Assembly: GCF_947259555.1 (NCBI RefSeq)
Contig: NZ_CAMYMD010000053.1
Span: 1 to 58,669, forward strand
Direction: 5' to 3'
Length of the DNA: 58,669 nt
DNA from: an uncultured Roseovarius sp.
GTDB lineage: Bacteria > Pseudomonadota > Alphaproteobacteria > Rhodobacterales > Rhodobacteraceae
Position numbers and translations under genes: made by a program. The notes below the pieces were generated by a model. It saw nothing but the letters and a program-made list of their open reading frames with translations. It searched no databases and had not been told where the DNA came from. Shown here piece after piece: positions 26,214 through 33,683 of this stretch (within the stretch, counting starts at the first letter, position 1; each line of letters begins with the position of its first letter).

Positions 26214-27806
26214 ATGGAAAACGCATCGCATAGCACGCCAGACGCTGATCCGACGCCTGCCACCGCAGCGAGCGTCGATCATTTCGATGTTCTGGTCACG
26301 GCAGAAGAGGCCTATCCAGCGTTCGAGCGGGCATTCCTCGCAGCCAGATCCGAGATCATCGCCAGTTTTCGGGTGATCGACCTTGCCACCCGGCTACGCT
26401 CGGCCGAGGCGCAAAAGATCGGCACCACCTGGATGGACCTTGTGGTGCACACGCTCGACCGCGGTGTCGCGGTGCGGCTTGTGGCCTCGGATTTCGATCC
26501 GGTCGCCGCGCCGGACCTGCATCAGCTGGCCTGGCGCACGCTGCGTCAGGTCGCGGCGGTGCGTGAGCTGACGCGCCAGCCCGCGGGGCTGACATTTACG
26601 CTGGCGCTGCACGATGCGCGCACCGGCACCGTACCGCGTCTGGTTTTCTATCCGATCGTGCGCCACAAGATGAACCAACTGGCCCGGACATGGCGCGACA
26701 TGAACGAGGCGGAGCGCGACCGCTTTCGGATCGAAACGCCCCGGTTGCAGAAAATCTGCTACGAGGACGGCCATGGGCGGCTTTGCTTTCCGCTGCGCCC
26801 GGTCGATCTCTTTCCGGCGACGCATCACCAGAAAATGGCGGTGTTCGACCGCGAGACGCTGTATATCGGCGGGCTCGACCTCAATGAGCGGCGCTATGAT
26901 ACCAAGCGTCACCGCCGCGCCGCCGAACGCACCTGGCATGACATTCAGGTCATTGCCACCGGCCCCGTGGCGCAGGCCGCGCAGGCCCATCTGGAGAGCT
27001 TTCTCGACAGTGTTGCGGACCGGACTGCGCCGCCCGCCGCCGCGCCCGGCTTTTTGCGGACGTTGTCGCGCCGCCGTCGCGGCGTGCCGCTGCGCCTTGC
27101 GCCCCGAACCCTGCTGCGCGAGATCGAGACCCGGCATATCGAGGCGATCGGCAAGGCGCGTCACCTGATCTATCTGGAGACGCAATTTCTGCGGCATCTG
27201 CCCCTGGCGCGCGCGCTGGAGAGACGGGCGCGCGCCTGTCCCGGGCTGCGGCTGATCGTGATTCTGCCCGCCGCCCCCGAGGATGCCGCCTTTGACAGCA
27301 ATCAGGGCCTCGATCTGCGCTATGGCGAATACCAGCAGGTGCGCTGCCTGATGCGGCTGCAACGGGCGTTCGGCCCGGACCGCTTTCTTGTGGCCTCGCC
27401 GGTGCAGCCGCGCAGGAGCGACAGCGACGGGCGCGATGCGCTGGAAGACGCGCCGCTGATCTATGTGCATTCCAAGGTTTCGATCTTTGATGACTTCGGG
27501 GCGATCCTGTCGTCGGCCAATCTCAACGGGCGCAGCATGAGATGGGATACCGAGGCGGGGCTTTACCTCGACCAGCCCGCCCATGTCGAGGCGCTGCGCC
27601 GCCGCGTGATGGGCCACTGGCTGCCGCCGCAATCAGACGCCGCCTTTCTCGATCCGCAATCCGCCTTCCGTCACTGGCGGCGGCTCGTCGAGACCAACAG
27701 CGCGCTGCCGCCCGGCAAACGGCAGGGCTTTCTGGTGCGCTACGACTCGGACGTGGCGCGCGACATTGCCGTGCCGGTCCCCGGCCTGCCGGACGAGGTG
27801 GTCTGA
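26214..27806 (+). CDS. Phospholipase D family protein
   Basis: 530 residues with two HKD motifs: HHQKMAVFDRETLYIGGLDL near residue 204 and HSKVSIFDDFGAILSSANLNGRSM near 419, the paired catalytic sites of the PLD superfamily. No signal peptide or membrane helix is evident, so it is probably cytoplasmic or membrane-peripheral, unlike membrane-anchored cardiolipin synthases. ATG 26214 is chosen by homology-like start and composition; the frame is open to 26124 and the RBS is weak. Substrate (phospholipid or other phosphodiester) cannot be read. Confidence 0.87.
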   Translation: MENASHSTPDADPTPATAASVDHFDVLVTAEEAYPAFERAFLAARSEIIASFRVIDLATRLRSAEAQKIGTTWMDLVVHTLDRGVAVRLVASDFDPVAAPDLHQLAWRTLRQVAAVRELTRQPAGLTFTLALHDARTGTVPRLVFYPIVRHKMNQLARTWRDMNEAERDRFRIETPRLQKICYEDGHGRLCFPLRPVDLFPATHHQKMAVFDRETLYIGGLDLNERRYDTKRHRRAAERTWHDIQVIATGPVAQAAQAHLESFLDSVADRTAPPAAAPGFLRTLSRRRRGVPLRLAPRTLLREIETRHIEAIGKARHLIYLETQFLRHLPLARALERRARACPGLRLIVILPAAPEDAAFDSNQGLDLRYGEYQQVRCLMRLQRAFGPDRFLVASPVQPRRSDSDGRDALEDAPLIYVHSKVSIFDDFGAILSSANLNGRSMRWDTEAGLYLDQPAHVEALRRRVMGHWLPPQSDAAFLDPQSAFRHWRRLVETNSALPPGKRQGFLVRYDSDVARDIAVPVPGLPDEVV

Positions 27807-27943
27807 GCGGACCGGCACTGGTGTCGGCAATGCCCTGCGACATTGCGGTGTCGGCCACAGCATGATCGGATCACCAGTGGAGTGAGGACTGAGCATGCAA
27901 GGCCATCGCGCACCGCGCGCAACGAGTTCCCTGACATTTGAAC

Positions 27944-27969
27944 GGAACAATGCATCGAGCGTGAGCGTT
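27944..27969 (+). promoter_or_regulatory. Predicted EcfG promoter for csbD-PNPOx operon
   Basis: GGAAC (27944-27948), 17-base spacer, CGTT (27966-27969): exact consensus, about 37 bases before the CsbD ATG at 28006. Confidence 0.8.
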
Positions 27970-28005
27970 GCCTTGACAGACCATCGCAACCGAAAGGAGT
28001 GCGTC

Positions 28006-28206
28006 ATGAACTGGGAACAAATCCAGGGCAAATGGAACAAGCTCAAGGGCAATGCCCGTGTCGAATGGGCAAAATTGAGCGATCAGGACCTGGAGCGCGT
28101 CGCGGGCGAGCGGGAAAAGCTCGTCGGGCTCATTCAGGAGAAATACGGCCGCACCAAGAAAGAGGCCGAAGAAGAGATCGACGACTGGTGCCGGAGGGTG
28201 TCGTGA
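28006..28206 (+). CDS. CsbD family stress protein
   Basis: 66-residue hydrophilic protein opening MNWEQIQGKWNKLKGNARVEW, the CsbD signature (N-W-x-x-x-x-G-x-W-x-x-x-K-G), and ending in a charged helix (RTKKEAEEEIDDW). CsbD-type proteins are abundant general-stress proteins of unknown mechanism. RBS AAAGGAG is 7 bases upstream. Preceded by an exact EcfG promoter match, and its stop overlaps the next start. Confidence 0.92.
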   Translation: MNWEQIQGKWNKLKGNARVEWAKLSDQDLERVAGEREKLVGLIQEKYGRTKKEAEEEIDDWCRRVS

Positions 28207-28697
28207 TGACCGATCAAAGCGACCTCAAACAGGAGTTGTGGCAACGGCTGGACGACCAGACCGCCGGCATGATGGGGATCGAAGGGGCAGGCCTGCACAT
28301 GCGTCCGATGACCCCGCATGCGGATGCGGCGCGCAATACGGTCTGGTTCCTGTGTGCCTCGGACAATCAGCTGGCGCAGACCGGGGCCGAGAGCGGACGC
28401 GCGTATTTCACCATGCAGAGCCCGGATGAACGGTTTTACGCCTGCCTCAGCGGCCCGATCACGGTGAGCCGTGATCGCGACAAGCTGGACGAGCTTTGGA
28501 GTGTCTTTGCCTCTGCCTTCTTCGAGGGCGGGCCGGAGGATTCGAGCGCCGTGCTGCTGGAGCTGACGCCGGAAGAGGCCGAAATCTGGACGGTCGAGGC
28601 CAGCGGCACGCAATTCGCCGCTGAGATCGCCCGTGCGGCCTTTGGGTCCAAGTCTCGGCCCGATCTTGGCACGCATGATCTGGTGACCTTGCCCTGA
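28206..28697 (+). CDS. Pyridoxamine 5'-phosphate oxidase-like (general stress FMN-binding) protein
   Basis: 163-residue split-barrel protein of the PNPOx-like / general stress protein 26 type. HMRPMTPHADAARNTVWFLCA fits the first strands and flavin-binding region; VFASAFFEGGPEDSSAVLLEL and AEIWTVEASGTQ are the later strand blocks typical of that group. The ATG overlaps the CsbD stop by one base (TGATG), so the two are translationally coupled and share the EcfG promoter at 27944. Cofactor (FMN, F420 or haem) not determinable by eye. Confidence 0.82.
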   Translation: MTDQSDLKQELWQRLDDQTAGMMGIEGAGLHMRPMTPHADAARNTVWFLCASDNQLAQTGAESGRAYFTMQSPDERFYACLSGPITVSRDRDKLDELWSVFASAFFEGGPEDSSAVLLELTPEEAEIWTVEASGTQFAAEIARAAFGSKSRPDLGTHDLVTLP

Positions 28698-28729
28698 GAG
28701 GTATCACGCGCTGGGCGGACGACCATGAC

Positions 28730-28754
28730 GGAACCATTCGCCCGCTCGGGCGTT
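28730..28754 (+). promoter_or_regulatory. Predicted EcfG promoter for the MscS channel gene
   Basis: GGAAC (28730-28734), 16-base spacer, CGTT (28751-28754). The expected transcription start is near 28761, only about 2 bases before the ATG at 28763, predicting a leaderless or near-leaderless mRNA. Confidence 0.72.
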
Positions 28755-28762
28755 TGGTCGTC

Positions 28763-30418
28763 ATGGTATCGTTGTTCCGTCTGCTGATCCTCTGCGCCAC
28801 GGCCGTCTTTTTTACCGGCGCCGCCGCACAAGACACACCAGACGCCTGGTATTCTGCCGAGGCGTTAAACGAGGGGCTTGGCCCCGCGCCGGATGATCTT
28901 GATCTGTCGACACCGCGCGCGGCGATGCGCAGCTTTGTCGAATATGCGCGCGCCGATCGGTTCGATGCGGCGGCGCATGGTCTCAACCTGTCGAGGATCG
29001 AGCCCGAGCGGCAGCCTGAACGGGCGGGTCGCGTCGCGCAGCAGCTATATCAGGTGATCGACCGCCGCGTTTGGGTGGACTGGTCCGACCTGCCCTCGCG
29101 TCCGGATGCCAAGGTCGAGCAATCGGCCAGTGAGGGCAGCGGCCCCGGAGAGATGCGCCGCGACCTGGGGATCAAGCTCTTTGAGTTGAACGGCCGTGCC
29201 TACGAGATACGGATCGCGCGCTACAAGGCGGGCGAGGACAGCGAGCCGGTCTGGCTCTTTACTCCGCAGACGGTCGCGGATGTCGCGCCGCTGCATGACG
29301 CTTACGGCCCGCGCGCCTTTGAGCAATACATCCCCGACCGGATGAAGGATCAGCTGGGCGGGCTGCGGATCTGGGAGTGGCTCGGCCTGCCGATCATGCT
29401 GGGCCTGCTCATCGGCATCGGCTGGTCGGTCAACGCGATCATCACCACGCTCGCGCGCACGGCGCCTTACGGGTTCTTGCAGCACGCCTTCGCGCGCGCC
29501 GGCTTTCCGCTTGCACTGTTCGCCGTGGCGGTGCTGGCGCAGGTCGTGCTCAGCCTCGCGGTCTCGTTCTCGGGCCCGGTCACCAGTATCGTGCAGCCCT
29601 TGCTCGTCATCATCATGGCCTCGGGTGTGGGCATGGCGGCGCTGCGCATCGTCGATGCGATCCTTGATCGCGTCACGCTGCGCTATGTCGGCGATATCGA
29701 CGACACGCGCAGTCTCGACAAGCGCGAGCTTTATACCTCGATTTACGCGCTGCGGCGGGTCATCGTGCTCTTCATGGTGGGGTTCGCCGCGTTCTACGTG
29801 CTGGCCCGGCTCAACCTCTTTCAATCGGTCGGGATGACGCTGCTGGCCTCGGCGGGTGTGCTGACGGTGCTTCTGGGCATCGCCGGGCAGGCGGTGCTGG
29901 GCAATATCCTGGCCTCGCTCCAGATCGCGCTGGCCAAGCCGGTGCGGATCGGCGACAGCGTGCTCTTCGAGGGCGAGTGGGCCTATGTCGAGAGCATCTT
30001 CTATACCTTCATGCGGCTGCGCACATGGGACGAACGGCGGATCATCGTGCCGGTGCGCTATTTCGTGTCCAAACCGTTCGAGAACTGGTCGGTCAAGGAT
30101 GCGCGGATCATGCATACTGTCCGCCTCCGGCTCGATCACAGTGCCGATAGCGACGTGCTGCGCGACCGGTTTATTGAACTGGCCCGCGACGACGAGGGCG
30201 TGATCGAACACGATCAGATCGCCTGTTATGTCACCGACCACAACGCGCAGGGGATGGAGATCTCCTTTTACGCCATGTCGTCCGACCCCTCGACCGGCTG
30301 GGTGACAGAAATGCGGCTGCGCGAGGGGCTGCTGCGCTATATCCGCGAGCATCATCCCGACTGGTGGCCACAGGAGCGCGTCGAGGGCACCGCGCTCGTC
30401 CCGGCCTCAGAGGGGTGA
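28763..30418 (+). CDS. MscS-family mechanosensitive ion channel with periplasmic N-domain
   Basis: 551 residues. The signal peptide MVSLFRLLILCATAVFF ends near AAAQD. A periplasmic domain of about 180 residues follows, then four to five membrane helices from about residue 205 (LGLPIMLGLLIGIGWSVNAI) onward. The MscS pore and beta domain are about 345-430, with GVLTVLLGIAGQAVLGNILASLQIALAKPVRIGD as the pore-lining stretch, then a cytoplasmic C-domain. Releases solutes under hypo-osmotic stress. ATG 28763 has no RBS upstream, consistent with the leaderless prediction. Ends 4 bases before convergent crp. Confidence 0.9.
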   Translation: MVSLFRLLILCATAVFFTGAAAQDTPDAWYSAEALNEGLGPAPDDLDLSTPRAAMRSFVEYARADRFDAAAHGLNLSRIEPERQPERAGRVAQQLYQVIDRRVWVDWSDLPSRPDAKVEQSASEGSGPGEMRRDLGIKLFELNGRAYEIRIARYKAGEDSEPVWLFTPQTVADVAPLHDAYGPRAFEQYIPDRMKDQLGGLRIWEWLGLPIMLGLLIGIGWSVNAIITTLARTAPYGFLQHAFARAGFPLALFAVAVLAQVVLSLAVSFSGPVTSIVQPLLVIIMASGVGMAALRIVDAILDRVTLRYVGDIDDTRSLDKRELYTSIYALRRVIVLFMVGFAAFYVLARLNLFQSVGMTLLASAGVLTVLLGIAGQAVLGNILASLQIALAKPVRIGDSVLFEGEWAYVESIFYTFMRLRTWDERRIIVPVRYFVSKPFENWSVKDARIMHTVRLRLDHSADSDVLRDRFIELARDDEGVIEHDQIACYVTDHNAQGMEISFYAMSSDPSTGWVTEMRLREGLLRYIREHHPDWWPQERVEGTALVPASEG

Positions 30419-30422
30419 TCGG

Positions 30423-31154
30423 TCAGATCAGAGGGCGCGTGACCAGCGGGCTCGCCTCATCGAGAGCGGCGATTTCACACAACCTGTCATAATCGAGAAC
30501 CCGCAGCGTCCCGTGGACCCAAGACACGACGCCGGTCTCGCGCAGGTGCTTGAGCGTCTTGTTGGTATGTACCAGCGACAGGCCAAGCGCGTCGGCCAGG
30601 TCCTGTTGCCGGTACGGCAGGGGCATGTCCGCGCCCGCCACCAGCCCGAGCGCCACGCCGCGATCGTGCAACCGCACGAAGGCGCGCGCGATTCGCTCGA
30701 TCCCGCTCATATGCCCGAGCAGTGCCAGGGTCTCGCCGAGGAAATGTTCTTCGATGGCGGCAATCCATGTCAGATCATAAGCGCGCTCTGGTTGATCGCG
30801 AAACAGTGCCCACAGCGATTTCCGATCGAAAACGCAGAGCGTCATCGCCGTGGTCGCCTCGACGGAATGTTGCATTTCCTTCATCACCCCGGCCTGCAAT
30901 CCGACGAAATCGCCGGGCAGAACGATGTTGAGAACCTGCCGTTTGCCCGACAGCAAGGTCTTGTAGCGCAGGCCCATCCCGTCCAGCACCGTATAAAGCT
31001 GCGGGCTGTTCGAGCCTTCCAGCATCAGGGTTGTTCCGGGATCGACCTTTAGCTCTCCGGTCTTGAAATCCTGCATGAAATCGACCTCGCGGTCGCTCAT
31101 CGGGGCAAACAGCGACAGCTTGCGCAGCGGACAATCTCGGCAAGGTGTCACCAT
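30423..31154 (-). CDS. Crp/Fnr-family transcriptional regulator
   Basis: 243 residues: a cyclic-nucleotide-binding-like beta barrel (about 20-140; PQLYTVLDGMGLRYKTLLSG, IVLPGDFVGLQ) and a C-terminal Crp-type winged helix with YRQQDLADALGLSLVHTNKTLKHLRE. The N-terminus has CRDC, reminiscent of FNR, but there is only one more Cys (TLCVFD) besides those two, so a full four-Cys Fe-S site is absent. Ligand unknown. Divergent from the pseudo-receiver gene and convergent with the MscS gene. No EcfG promoter is visible in front of it. Confidence 0.88.
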   Translation of the reverse strand: MVTPCRDCPLRKLSLFAPMSDREVDFMQDFKTGELKVDPGTTLMLEGSNSPQLYTVLDGMGLRYKTLLSGKRQVLNIVLPGDFVGLQAGVMKEMQHSVEATTAMTLCVFDRKSLWALFRDQPERAYDLTWIAAIEEHFLGETLALLGHMSGIERIARAFVRLHDRGVALGLVAGADMPLPYRQQDLADALGLSLVHTNKTLKHLRETGVVSWVHGTLRVLDYDRLCEIAALDEASPLVTRPLI

Positions 31155-31221
31155 CGAATATTTCCTTCCCGATATGTCACAGTTAAATGCAGGGGTGCCC
31201 AGTGTGCTCTACCCAAGGAGC

Positions 31222-31629
31222 ATGCCCGAGATTGATCTGATGAACAACGCCATGCCCGAAACCACGACGCCCGTGATGCCCGTTTTCCTTGTGCTGGAGC
31301 GCGATGCGCTGATTGCCGAGGATATCATGGGCTCGCTTGCGGATATGGGGCCGTGCCGCACCATCCATGTCAGCGACGCGTCCGAGATCCCGCCGTATCT
31401 GAGCGCGGAACCGGTCGTTTCGGCGGTGTTTCTGGAAATGCGCCTGACGCAGGTTTTGGAGCTGGGCCTTGACCGGCGTCTGGCCGAACATGGCGCGCAT
31501 GTCATCCTCACCATCGGCGAGGATGACGCGGAGCATGCGCAGGCCCTTGGGTGGGGTATGCTGGTGCGCCCTTTCACCGATGAGATGCTCCGCGAGGCGC
31601 TGATGGGCACGATCGAGCGGCGGCGCTAG
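31222..31629 (+). CDS. Degenerate response-regulator receiver (pseudo-receiver) protein
   Basis: About 135 residues, a single receiver-like fold: VFLVLERDALIAEDIMGSLADMG (beta-1/alpha-1), VSAVFLEMRLTQ (beta-3), HVILTIGEDD (beta-4), GMLVRPFTDEMLREAL (beta-5). The phosphoacceptor Asp is replaced by Glu (FLEM), the beta-1 acidic pair is ER, and the conserved Lys before Pro is Arg (VRPF). It should therefore not be phosphorylated normally; Glu may mimic the active state. Start uncertain: AAGGAG at 31214 is too close to ATG 31222; ATGs at 31174, 31240 and 31252 are also in frame. Its stop shares CTAG with the convergent gene. Confidence 0.78.
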   Translation: MPEIDLMNNAMPETTTPVMPVFLVLERDALIAEDIMGSLADMGPCRTIHVSDASEIPPYLSAEPVVSAVFLEMRLTQVLELGLDRRLAEHGAHVILTIGEDDAEHAQALGWGMLVRPFTDEMLREALMGTIERRR

Positions 31630-31991
31630 TCGCGCCGCTCGCGCATCGCGCGGCCCGCCTGCATGCCCATCGCAAAGCCTTCGGCAAGTTGCACCAGCGG
31701 ATCCTTGGGCGGATCTTTGGGCGGCTCTGACGGGCGGGCAGACCTGCGCGGCCCCTCTGCCCTGCCGCCCTGCGCCCCGAGCGCCATCAGGCAGAACCCC
31801 AGCACAAGATAGAGCGCGCCGATCACCGTATAGGCCACAAGCACGCCCTCGTGCACGGCCAGCACGATCCACAGTGCCACGGTCAGAAACCCCAGCCCCA
31901 CAAGGCCAAAGACCACGCCCATCACGCTGAACGCAGTGGCGCGCGCCGCATGTCCCAGGCGCGCGCCGATGGTCGAGAGAAAACCGGTCAT
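31626..31991 (-). CDS. Putative holin-X / Phage_holin_3_6-type membrane protein
   Basis: 121 residues with two membrane helices separated by a short turn (FSVMGVVFGLVGLGFLTVALWIVL and GVLVAYTVIGALYLVLGFCLMALG) and a Pro/Lys-rich tail ending in a short helix (LAEGFAMGMQAGRAMRERRD). The layout matches the Phage_holin_3_6 (holin superfamily III) proteins often paired with YqjD/DUF883 proteins as in E. coli yqjDE, which are not phage genes. It follows the DUF883 gene by 3 bases, under the same EcfG promoter. Confidence 0.78.
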   Translation of the reverse strand: MTGFLSTIGARLGHAARATAFSVMGVVFGLVGLGFLTVALWIVLAVHEGVLVAYTVIGALYLVLGFCLMALGAQGGRAEGPRRSARPSEPPKDPPKDPLVQLAEGFAMGMQAGRAMRERRD

Positions 31992-31994
31992 CGG

Positions 31995-32324
31995 TTACTT
32001 CCGCCCGGTCATGAACCCAAGCAGAAAGCCGAGGCCAACAGCCAGCCCAACCGCCGCCGCAGGCTGATTGCGCACCTGATCGGCGGCCTGCTGGCCCATT
32101 TCCTCGGCGCGGTATTGCGCGTTGTGCATCTGCCGTGCGCCCGCGTCGCGCAGATCGGCGGCCGTTTGGCGGGCCTGTTCGCTGGCCGCGTCGCGCGACG
32201 ACCGGCCTAGCCCCGACAGCGTTTGCGAGATATCGGAAATATCCTGCCGCAGCGTCGCGATCTGCTCCGAGAGTTGGTCGATGTCCTTTTGCGGCGATGC
32301 GTCGGTGGTTCTTGATTGTGCCAT
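31995..32324 (-). CDS. DUF883 (ElaB/YqjD-like) family protein
   Basis: 109 residues: a long charged amphipathic helix ([20 protein letters not shown] onward, with a second helix rich in Gln/Ala) and a C-terminal membrane anchor with the glycine pattern [19 protein letters not shown], the DUF883 hallmark. YqjD/ElaB proteins are inner-membrane, stress-induced and reported to bind ribosomes. First gene of a two-gene unit with the holin-like protein. An exact EcfG promoter match lies 37 bases upstream. Confidence 0.88.
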   Translation of the reverse strand: MAQSRTTDASPQKDIDQLSEQIATLRQDISDISQTLSGLGRSSRDAASEQARQTAADLRDAGARQMHNAQYRAEEMGQQAADQVRNQPAAAVGLAVGLGFLLGFMTGRK

Positions 32325-32360
32325 TCTGCGGCCCTCCGTTTTGGGTTGCGTTGGCTGGTC

Positions 32361-32385
32361 AACGCGGGCGCGCCCGGGAAGTTCC
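32361..32385 (-). promoter_or_regulatory. Predicted EcfG promoter for the DUF883-holin operon
   Basis: On the minus strand GGAAC (32385-32381), 16-base spacer, CGTT (32364-32361): exact consensus, 37 bases before the DUF883 ATG at 32324. Confidence 0.8.
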
Positions 32386-32436
32386 AGAAAAGCCTGTCAA
32401 AAATCCGGGTCGAGCCATGGCTCCGGGATTTTCTTC

Positions 32437-32462
32437 GGAACCATTTGCCTTGCCCGGGGGTT
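32437..32462 (+). promoter_or_regulatory. Predicted EcfG promoter for the DUF1328 gene
   Basis: GGAAC (32437-32441), 17-base spacer, GGTT (32459-32462): one mismatch to CGTT. It is 36 bases before the ATG at 32498 and about 50 bases from the divergent DUF883 promoter. Confidence 0.68.
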
Positions 32463-32497
32463 TTCAACGCAACGGCAACTCAGCAATGGAGGCACTC

Positions 32498-32668
32498 ATG
32501 CTTTATTGGGCACTTACGTTTTTCGTCGTCGCGCTTGTCGCCGGCGTCTTCGGCTTTGGCGGGATCGCCTCGGCCTCGGCGGGGATCGCGCAGATCCTGT
32601 TCGTGATCTTCCTCGTTCTCTTCGTCGTGGCGATGGTCGTCCGCGCGCTCAGGGGCCGCTCGCCCTGA
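32498..32668 (+). CDS. DUF1328 small membrane protein (56 aa)
   Basis: 56 residues with two hydrophobic helices: [20 protein letters not shown] and [20 protein letters not shown]. The pattern W-A-x-x-F-x-x-x-A-x-x-A-x-x-x-G-F-G-G-I-A is the DUF1328/UPF0391 (YtjA) signature. GGAGG stands 4-8 bases before the ATG. Widespread small stress-associated membrane proteins of unknown function. A strong terminator follows. Confidence 0.9.
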   Translation: MLYWALTFFVVALVAGVFGFGGIASASAGIAQILFVIFLVLFVVAMVVRALRGRSP

Positions 32669-32696
32669 TTTGGGCCGGTTCAAGGACCAAACACAT

Positions 32697-32733
32697 AAAA
32701 AGGCCCCGCACGCGGCTGGTGCGGGGCCTTTTC
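32697..32733. terminator. Bidirectional rho-independent terminator
   Basis: AAAAAGGCCCCGCAC (32697-32711) pairs with GTGCGGGGCCTTTT (32719-32733): a strong GC stem with T-runs readable on both strands, between the DUF1328 gene (+) and phyR (-), whose stop is at 32753. Confidence 0.9.
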
Positions 32734-32752
32734 TGATCTCACGGGCAGGCGA

Positions 32753-33571
32753 TCAGGCCTGCAACGTCTCGGTGCTGGCAAAGAACATTGCCTGGCTCAC
32801 CGCCGACAGCACCTGGTCCTCGGAATAGGGCTTGGTGATCAGAAAGGCAGGCTCCGGCCGCTCGCCGGTCAACAGCCGTTCGGGGAATGCGGTGATGAAC
32901 ACCACCGGCACCTCGCCGATCTCTTCCAGAATGTGATTGACCGCGTCTATGCCCGAGGATCTGTCGGCCAACTGGATATCGGCGAGGATCATGTCCGGCG
33001 GGTCACGCCGTGCGAGCGTCACCGCCTCGTCGCGGGTGCGGGCATTGCCGGTCACCTCGTGGCCCATGCTCTCGACAATGGCGGTGATGTCCATGGCGAT
33101 GATCGCCTCGTCCTCGATCACCATGATCCGGCCGCGAATGTCGCCGGACATCTCGCGCTGCGCGATGCCGAGAAAGTCGCGCGCCTCGTCGGGGCTGACG
33201 TCGAGAATGGCGGCGATGTCGCTGGTCTGGAACCCCTCGATGCTGTGCAGCAAGAGCGCCTCGCGCGTGTTGGGCGTCAGCGACGAGAGCCGCCACTGCG
33301 CCCGGGCTTCGGCATTGTCCGCCTCGCCCGTCTCGTCCACCGGGGCCCCGGACGAGACCCAGATCTGGTGAAACGCCCGAAACAGCGCGGCCTTGCGCGA
33401 CAGGCCCGTATCGAACACGTCCTTGTCGGCCAAAAGCGCCTCGAGCGTGGCCGCCGCGTAATGATCGCCGGTTTTCTGATTGCCGGTGAGCGCCCGCGCA
33501 TAGCGCCGCAGATAGGGCAACTCCTCGGCGATGTGCTGCGCGAGGTCAGGCTGGCTTTGGCTTTCTGTCAT
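32753..33571 (-). CDS. phyR: General stress response regulator PhyR
   Basis: Anti-anti-sigma factor: phosphorylation opens it so that its sigma-like domain captures NepR. 272 residues from the ATG at 33571 (GAGG upstream; the frame continues to 33733). Residues 1-130 are the sigma-like domain (LPYLRRYARALTGNQKTGD, LLLHSIEGFQTSDIAAIL). The C-terminal receiver has an intact acidic pair (VIEDE), phosphoacceptor Asp in ILADIQLADRSSG, Thr in FITAFPERLLTG, and Lys in LITKPY, the FATGUY receiver type. Divergent from nepR; the two promoters overlap. Confidence 0.95.
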   Translation of the reverse strand: MTESQSQPDLAQHIAEELPYLRRYARALTGNQKTGDHYAAATLEALLADKDVFDTGLSRKAALFRAFHQIWVSSGAPVDETGEADNAEARAQWRLSSLTPNTREALLLHSIEGFQTSDIAAILDVSPDEARDFLGIAQREMSGDIRGRIMVIEDEAIIAMDITAIVESMGHEVTGNARTRDEAVTLARRDPPDMILADIQLADRSSGIDAVNHILEEIGEVPVVFITAFPERLLTGERPEPAFLITKPYSEDQVLSAVSQAMFFASTETLQA

Positions 33572-33600
33572 GGCATCCTCAAAAAAATGTTGCTGTGCAT

Positions 33601-33625
33601 GGAACCAAACGCGGATTGGCGTGTT
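33601..33625 (+). promoter_or_regulatory. Predicted EcfG promoter for nepR-ecfG-kinase
   Basis: GGAAC (33601-33605), 16-base spacer, TGTT (33622-33625; one mismatch to CGTT). Transcription would start near 33632, about 50 bases before the nepR ATG. It lies inside the divergent phyR promoter. Confidence 0.72.
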
Positions 33626-33632
33626 AGGTTCC
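33608..33632 (-). promoter_or_regulatory. Predicted EcfG promoter for phyR
   Basis: On the minus strand GGAAC (33632-33628), 16-base spacer, CGTT (33611-33608): exact consensus. Transcription would start near 33601, 30 bases before the phyR ATG. Occupies the same 32 bases as the nepR promoter on the opposite strand. Confidence 0.8.
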
Positions 33633-33636
33633 CGCT

Positions 33637-33656
33637 CGGGCGAAAAAAAGCGCCCG
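33637..33656 (+). other. Hairpin in the nepR leader
   Basis: CGGGCG-AAAAAAAG-CGCCCG forms a 6-bp GC stem with an A-rich loop, just after the predicted nepR transcription start and 28 bases before the ATG. Could stabilise or modulate the leader; no T-run, so not a terminator. Confidence 0.45.
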
Positions 33657-33683
33657 CTCAAGCATGGCAGAAAAAGCGGCACG

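Noticed and set aside
29045..30355. 436-residue open frame antisense to mscS
   Set aside because: Arg/His/Asp-rich low-complexity translation typical of an antisense shadow; the forward frame has pore and membrane motifs.
30423..31154. FNR-type oxygen sensor
   Set aside because: Only CxxC plus one further cysteine are present; the four-cysteine Fe-S ligand set is incomplete, so only a Crp/Fnr family call is made.
31626..31991. Holin-like gene as evidence of a prophage
   Set aside because: No other phage gene is nearby; DUF883 plus holin-like pairs (yqjDE type) are ordinary stress-associated chromosomal genes.
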